Positions 61,241 through 64,000 of a DNA stretch of 64,000 nucleotides are shown piece after piece. Made by a program: the position numbers and the translations under genes. Location: the NCBI GenBank assembly GCA_003013855.2, contig PVNU02004155.1, positions 310,001 through 374,000 of the forward strand, read 5' to 3'. Below the pieces are notes generated by a model, which saw nothing but the letters and a program-made list of their open reading frames with translations, had not been told where the DNA came from and did no database searches. Within the stretch, counting starts at the first letter, position 1. Each line of letters opens with the position of its first letter. The stretch is from Liriodendron chinense. Taxonomy: Eukaryota; Streptophyta; Magnoliopsida; Magnoliales; Magnoliaceae.

Positions 61241-61766
61241 TGGGTGATTAGCCCCCAATCCACGTCCCTTCACACTGCCATTCAAACTGGCAATGGACGG
61301 TCGTTGCGTGCTGTAAGCCAAACTCAGGGTAGCACAAGTGTAATCTACCTGATCATCGGACTATTACTGTTTTTCGTACAGGTGATGTTCAAGATGCACG
61401 TTACCTGATGAATGGTCCAGATCGATTAAACGTGTCTCAGATACAGAGCGTGACCGATGGAGAGGAAAGGGAATGAAATTGGATTGCGTACTGAGTTAAT
61501 GAAACAGTGGGATAATGATTGCCGTTGAAAACTTCCTATGTCCGACAGTGATGTTGTAGACACCCCACCTTCGGCTATACTGATGGTAGAGATAGCTGGT
61601 TGAACGGAGGACCATACCCCCAAATCCCAAGTCCAAACTCAGCCAAACTCACCCTTGTAAGCCCCATTCCATAGCCCAGTTCAAGCCTGAACCCAGTCAA
61701 CCCAGTCCTAAACACCACCCTGAAAAACCCCCATAAAAAAGTCCAGTAAAAAAGACCCAAAAAAAA

Positions 61767-61948
61767 GTCAAACTCACTGAGTCAACTCGCTGAGTTAACC
61801 CGCTGAGTCAACCCGCTGAGTCAACCCGCTGAGTCAACTCGTCGAGTCAAAACACCGAGTCAACCCGTCGAGTCAACCCGCTGAGTCAAATCACCTAGTC
61901 GACCCGCTGAGTCAACTCACTGAGTCGACCAGCGAGTCCAACAGCAGC
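61767..61948 (+). repeat. 13-bp minisatellite (GAGTCAACCCGCT) in LTR U3
   Basis: About 13 degenerate units; six contain the exact heptamer TGAGTCA. Confidence 0.9.
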
Positions 61949-62051
61949 CCCGAGGGAACGGCCGTACTCGCTGGAAACCCAGGAGCGGCCGTACGGGCGG
62001 CCCATGGCAGGCCGCCCGGACAAAATTACGCAATCTGCCATTGTCCGCTGC

Positions 62052-62059
62052 TATAAATA
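62052..62059 (+). promoter_or_regulatory. TATA box of the Tat-like LTR
   Basis: TATAAATA about 105 bp after the 13-bp array, in a GC-richer context. Transcription would start near 62085. Confidence 0.65.
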
Positions 62060-62374
62060 CCCCCCTCCCCTTCTCATTTCAACAGACCACTCAGCTAGAG
62101 AGAGCCCGTCCGTCTGAGTCACCCCCCTTCATCCTTTAGCCCATTCCTTCACCAAGGAGAGCCCGAGTGAGGAGAGTCTAGCCCTGGTCCAGCCCAGCCT
62201 GACCACTGGTCCAAGCCTCCCAAGCCATCCAAGTCTTGATCCAGCCACTCGAAGCCAACCCCTTGCGACACCTCCGTCCACTCAGCTACTCTTTTCCAGC
62301 ATCATCTCATTCGCATCTAGCATAAGTGCAACATTTACTTTTCTTCCAACCCCCCTGCTTCACTACTAGCACCT

Positions 62375-62645
62375 TGATCCGTCAAGTACACATGCATATG
62401 TCTTTATATTAAGCACCTGTCAGTTCGAGCGTACGCTCTGGGCTTGCCCGTGGTTGGAACCTGCCCATCAGAAACTCTTACTGTTCAGACCTGCATTCAT
62501 GCTTCACCATAAAACACCTTGATCATTCAAGCACACTGCATACATCTTATATTAAGCACCTGTCAGTTCGAGCGTACGCTCTGGGCTTGCCCGTTGTTGG
62601 AACCTGCCCATCAGAAACTCTTACTGTTCAGACTCGCATTCATGC
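62375..62645 (+). repeat. 143-bp tandem duplication in the LTR
   Basis: Two near-identical copies of AAGCACCTGTCAGTTCGAGC ... TTACTGTTCAGAC, 143 bp apart. Confidence 0.9.
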
Positions 62646-63106
62646 ATCATGTCATTCATGAGAATATACGAGGATTAAATTAGACTTTCAAGTATTCGAT
62701 CGATTATGTGAAGTAGAGACCGTACTTCGGTACGGGCAGTGTGTGGGGTGCTTAACCTCTTCCCACCCTGTAACCGTGATCCCTTACCTTGAATCTCTGA
62801 CCGCAGATCAACAGGAGTCATTTTAGAGGAAGGAATCTTCGGATTCCCTTCTCTAACGTTTCTACGGGGTCTAGCCGACTGTAGATTCGAAGTAACTGGC
62901 TAGTGGCGACTCTGGTCTTATATAAACTCACTTAAACATATCCAGCTTAACACGACAACCAAACGAAGCCCTCGAGAACGAGGCAAGCCAGTGGCACAAA
63001 CGGCGATTTCGCACCCACGCACTTCTTCTTCTTCTTCTTCTTCCGAAAGGGAAAGGGAGAACGACGTCGTGTGGGAGCGCGGAGAAATCGGCGAGGGTCC
63101 ACAGAA

Positions 63107-63123
63107 TGGCGACTCCACTGGGG
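63107..63123 (+). other. Primer-binding site (tRNA-Arg type)
   Basis: TGGCGACTCCACTGGGG, the site typical of Ogre/Tat gypsy elements, 3 nt after the LTR end. Confidence 0.75.
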
Positions 63124-63335
63124 ATGAGCTAGTCCCACTAGTCGTGATCCGACTTGAAAAACAGAATCCTTCCCGTACTTGAAAGTCACTAATCCTCATA
63201 CAATCTCATCTGCATAGCATTCTACCCAAAACAAAAAAAAATAGAAAATCCCAAAACCTAAAAAAAAAGTAGTGCATACTTCCCACCATTACTCCTCCAA
63301 ACCAAATCACCTTGCCACATCCAATACAAAATCGA

Positions 63336-64000
63336 CATGGCTCTCCCATTCCCTATACCTGAGGCTTCCTCTCCACTGTTAAACTCGAGTGAATCCATGC
63401 CAATTCCTGGCATCCAAGAGCTACAACAAAGCATGAAGGCCATGCAGGAAATGCTTCTCCGATTCACACAAGCCCAGGCTTCAGCAGCCAGCAATCAAGC
63501 TGGTCCAGTTCAACAACCACAACAAGCATCTCTTCCAGCCTCCAGTTCATCTCAACCACAACTATCAGGGGTGGCGCAGGACTTTCGATACCCTCCTAAT
63601 GAAGGTCCTCAATCAGGACAACTCTCGACCTCAGGGCATTTCTTCCAGTATCCTCCTGCAAACAAGAGCCATTTTCAGTCACATCCCGCAACCCAGAATC
63701 CCAGTCAATTCCAACAATCTCTCCCCAATGGGAATTCCAACCAATTTCAATATTCTCCTGTGACTGGGATTTCTTCGCAGTCTCTCTTCTCAGCTCCAGT
63801 CCAACAAAGTCCCTACAATGAGAGTAATTACCAGGCCCAACATCCTTCAAGCAGGAATCATAGGAGCATCAATGACACTAATTATTATGAAAGGGGGCCA
63901 TCTCGGTCCTGGCAAGGGGCAAGATCTCCCTCATCTGGTTCATCTGAAGTCGAACAACTCCGAGAGCAGATGCAAGAGATGAAGAGAAAGTTGCAGAAGC
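63336..64000 (+). CDS. Gypsy (Tat-like) gag N-terminus, runs off the right edge
   Basis: Open frame of 221+ codons from ATG at 63336 to the last base, with no stop. It begins MALPFPIPEASS and is rich in Gln, Pro and Ser (QQPQQASLPASSSSQPQ; repeated FQYPP / FQYSP motifs), ending in a charged coiled-coil-like EVEQLREQMQEMKRKLQK. Position 213 bp after the primer site, composition and coiled coil fit a gypsy gag upstream of capsid; the capsid domain and zinc knuckle would be outside. The intact frame suggests a young insertion. A host Gln-rich gene is less likely because of the LTR and primer site immediately upstream. Confidence 0.7.

Larger units (their letters stand above)
61555..63103 (+). 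mobile_element. 5' LTR of a Tat/Ogre-like gypsy element
   Basis: About 1.55 kb from TGTAGACACCCCACC to GGGTCCACA (ends TG...CA; TGTAGAC pairs with GTCCACA). Followed by GAA and the primer site. Internal 13-bp repeat array, TATA box and a 143-bp duplication. The 3' LTR is outside the window, so the limits are inferred. Confidence 0.7.

Noticed and set aside
61767..61948. CRISPR-like regular repeat
   Set aside because: 13-bp head-to-tail minisatellite without spacers, in a plant LTR.
62906..62918. TGGCGACTCTGG as the primer-binding site of the right-hand element
   Set aside because: It diverges after 12 nt; TGGCGACTCCACTGGGG at 63107 fits the tRNA-Arg site better and follows a CA-ending LTR.
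62918..63199. Overlapping ORFs with Ser or Glu/Lys runs on both strands
   Set aside because: Produced by a (TTC)n tract at the LTR 3' end; they overlap the primer-binding site and show no domain.

Overview
The window is nuclear DNA from a flowering plant: AT-rich, intron-rich and dominated by nested retrotransposons, solo LTRs, hAT-like elements, foldback MITEs and SINEs. Several foldback MITEs (arms with GGGCCCACCATGATGTATGT-like and CCGTCCATCCGTTTT-like blocks) resemble repeats I remember from magnoliids (Laurales/Magnoliales). That placement is inference from memory, not a database result.

Only two host genes can be supported. (1) A FAN1-type DNA-repair nuclease gene on the minus strand starts at 42844 and runs off the left end of the window. 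Twelve exons join in frame (1,970 coding bases with the GC-donor version of exon 1, 656 codons). They carry the start Met, a UBZ4 zinc finger, a HIRAN domain and the SAP-like region. The TPR part and the VRR nuclease exons must lie beyond position 1. Exons 7-12 sit in 1.6 kb, whereas introns 1, 2, 5 and 6 are 5.7, 4.6, 7.2 and 13.9 kb and are packed with mobile elements. (2) An intact 166-codon RraA-like / HMG-aldolase-like gene lies at 46111-46611 (minus), about 3.3 kb upstream of FAN1 on the same strand, with a likely 5' UTR intron.

Layout: 1-7557 is FAN1 intron 12 (MULE-like repeats, a copia remnant, SINE, MITEs). 7558-9182 holds exons 12-7. 9183-23107 is intron 6, with an 8.3-kb hAT-like element that contains a solo LTR and a very long LTR, the latter containing a TRIM cluster. 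Exon 6 follows. 23171-30377 is intron 5 (hAT, MULE-like, and a solo LTR split by a hAT). Exons 5-3 lie at 30378-32273. 32274-36844 is intron 2 (LINE endonuclease remnant). Exon 2 follows. 37047-42745 is intron 1 (solo LTR with a SINE inside, gypsy pol remnant). Exon 1 ends the gene. 43-61.5 kb is intergenic repeat around the RraA gene, including a Sirevirus-like solo LTR and a rearranged copia element. 61.5-64 kb is the 5' LTR, primer-binding site and gag start of a Tat/Ogre-like gypsy element that continues past the right edge.

The most unusual observations are two independent LTR elements (20077-21787 and 53158-54415) whose outer termini are the same LTR end in inverted orientation, each bounded by a perfect 5-bp target-site duplication; a stop-free 111-nt intron inside the FAN1 HIRAN domain; and bZIP-like and palindromic motif arrays just upstream of LTR TATA boxes. 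I found no CRISPR, rRNA, tRNA gene or organelle insert.
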